From Caloramator proteoclasticus DSM 10124 (lineage in GTDB: Bacteria; Bacillota; Clostridia; Clostridiales; Caloramatoraceae), in assembly GCF_900129265.1 (NCBI RefSeq), contig NZ_FQVG01000030.1, forward strand, positions 1 through 34,208: DNA of 34,208 bases, given 5' to 3'. Each line of letters starts with the position of its first letter. The first letter of the stretch is position 1. Positions 34,032 through 34,208 of the stretch are shown piece after piece. The translations under genes were made by a program, and so were the position numbers. The notes beneath the pieces are model-generated. The model did no database searches. It worked only from the letters and a program-made list of their open reading frames with translations, and was not told the DNA's origin.

Positions 34032-34208
34032 CTATGCGGTGTTAAAAATTGGATTAATCCAATTCATAATTATCAACATTTCATCTTTCAAATCTTCTAT
34101 TATATTTATCTGCAAAAGCCTTTTTTCTCTGAATCCTCGAATGTTTCTAAAAAAGTATAATTGGGTTAAGTTAAAGGCTATTATCATGAATCCAACTATA
34201 GCCTCTAT
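34032..34208 (-). CDS. DDE-type transposase, C-terminal end (runs off right edge)
   Basis: A 58-codon reading frame is open from the right edge to a TAG at 34034-34032. It reads IVGFMIIAFNLTQLYFFRNI, then RGFREKRLLQINIIEDLK. The hydrophobic helix with AFNLTQLYFFR, followed by a basic stretch, is typical of the extreme C-terminus of IS4/IS1634-like transposases. The catalytic part is outside the window, so the family and whether the gene is intact cannot be judged. Confidence 0.6.
   Translation of the reverse strand: MEAIVGFMIIAFNLTQLYFFRNIRGFREKRLLQINIIEDLKDEMLIIMNWINPIFNTA

Overview
The window looks like a chromosome segment of a low-GC Gram-positive Clostridia member, probably Clostridiaceae. 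The evidence is strong AT richness, AGGAGG-type ribosome binding sites, frequent GTG and TTG starts, clostridial-type histidine degradation through formimino-THF, a SpoIID/LytB-type secreted protein and lic-type phosphocholine genes. A Caloramator-like genus is possible but is only inference. Every convincing gene is on the minus strand except one small two-gene unit at 7025-7683.

Region 1 (1-12.5 kb) mixes housekeeping transcription units with mobile DNA. It starts with the N-terminus of an IS1182-type transposase (1-211). A complete histidine-utilisation operon follows (hutH, hutU, ftcD, hutI, fchA, transcribed from 6.7 kb down to 0.7 kb), then an unknown plus-strand gene pair, a REP-type Y1 (RAYT) transposase, a decayed group II intron and the dipeptidase gene pepV. 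Seven copies of a ~30-nt double-dyad repeat are spread through this part in strictly alternating orientation. An inverted pair encloses the hut operon, the RAYT gene and pepV, and the stop-side copy touches or overlaps the stop codon each time. No copy was seen to the right of 12.5 kb.

Region 2 (12.5-22.9 kb) holds murJ with its own promoter and, upstream of it on the same strand, a nine-gene surface-polysaccharide operon. The operon encodes two GT4 and one GT2 glycosyltransferases, a sulfotransferase-like protein, a split Alg14/Alg13-type (PssD/PssE) transferase, UDP-glucose 6-dehydrogenase, a Wzy/O-antigen-ligase-like polymerase and a WecA/MraY-fold protein that has lost most catalytic motifs.

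Region 3 (23.0-28.2 kb) is a phosphocholine-type operon ending in a good terminator. It encodes a three-part protein (winged HTH, LicC-like nucleotidyltransferase, LicA-like kinase), a LicB-like permease, LicC and a second MurJ-family flippase. Its promoter (TTTACA, 17 bp, TATAAT) overlaps a perfect 31-nt palindrome, so the fused HTH may be an autoregulator. No licD was seen. Regions 2 and 3 together probably make, decorate and export a cell-surface glycan.

Region 4 (28.3-34.2 kb) encodes two secreted wall proteins: a transglutaminase-like protein with two Big2 domains, and a SpoIID/LytB protein with three nearly identical peptidoglycan-binding repeats. The right edge holds the C-terminus of another transposase.
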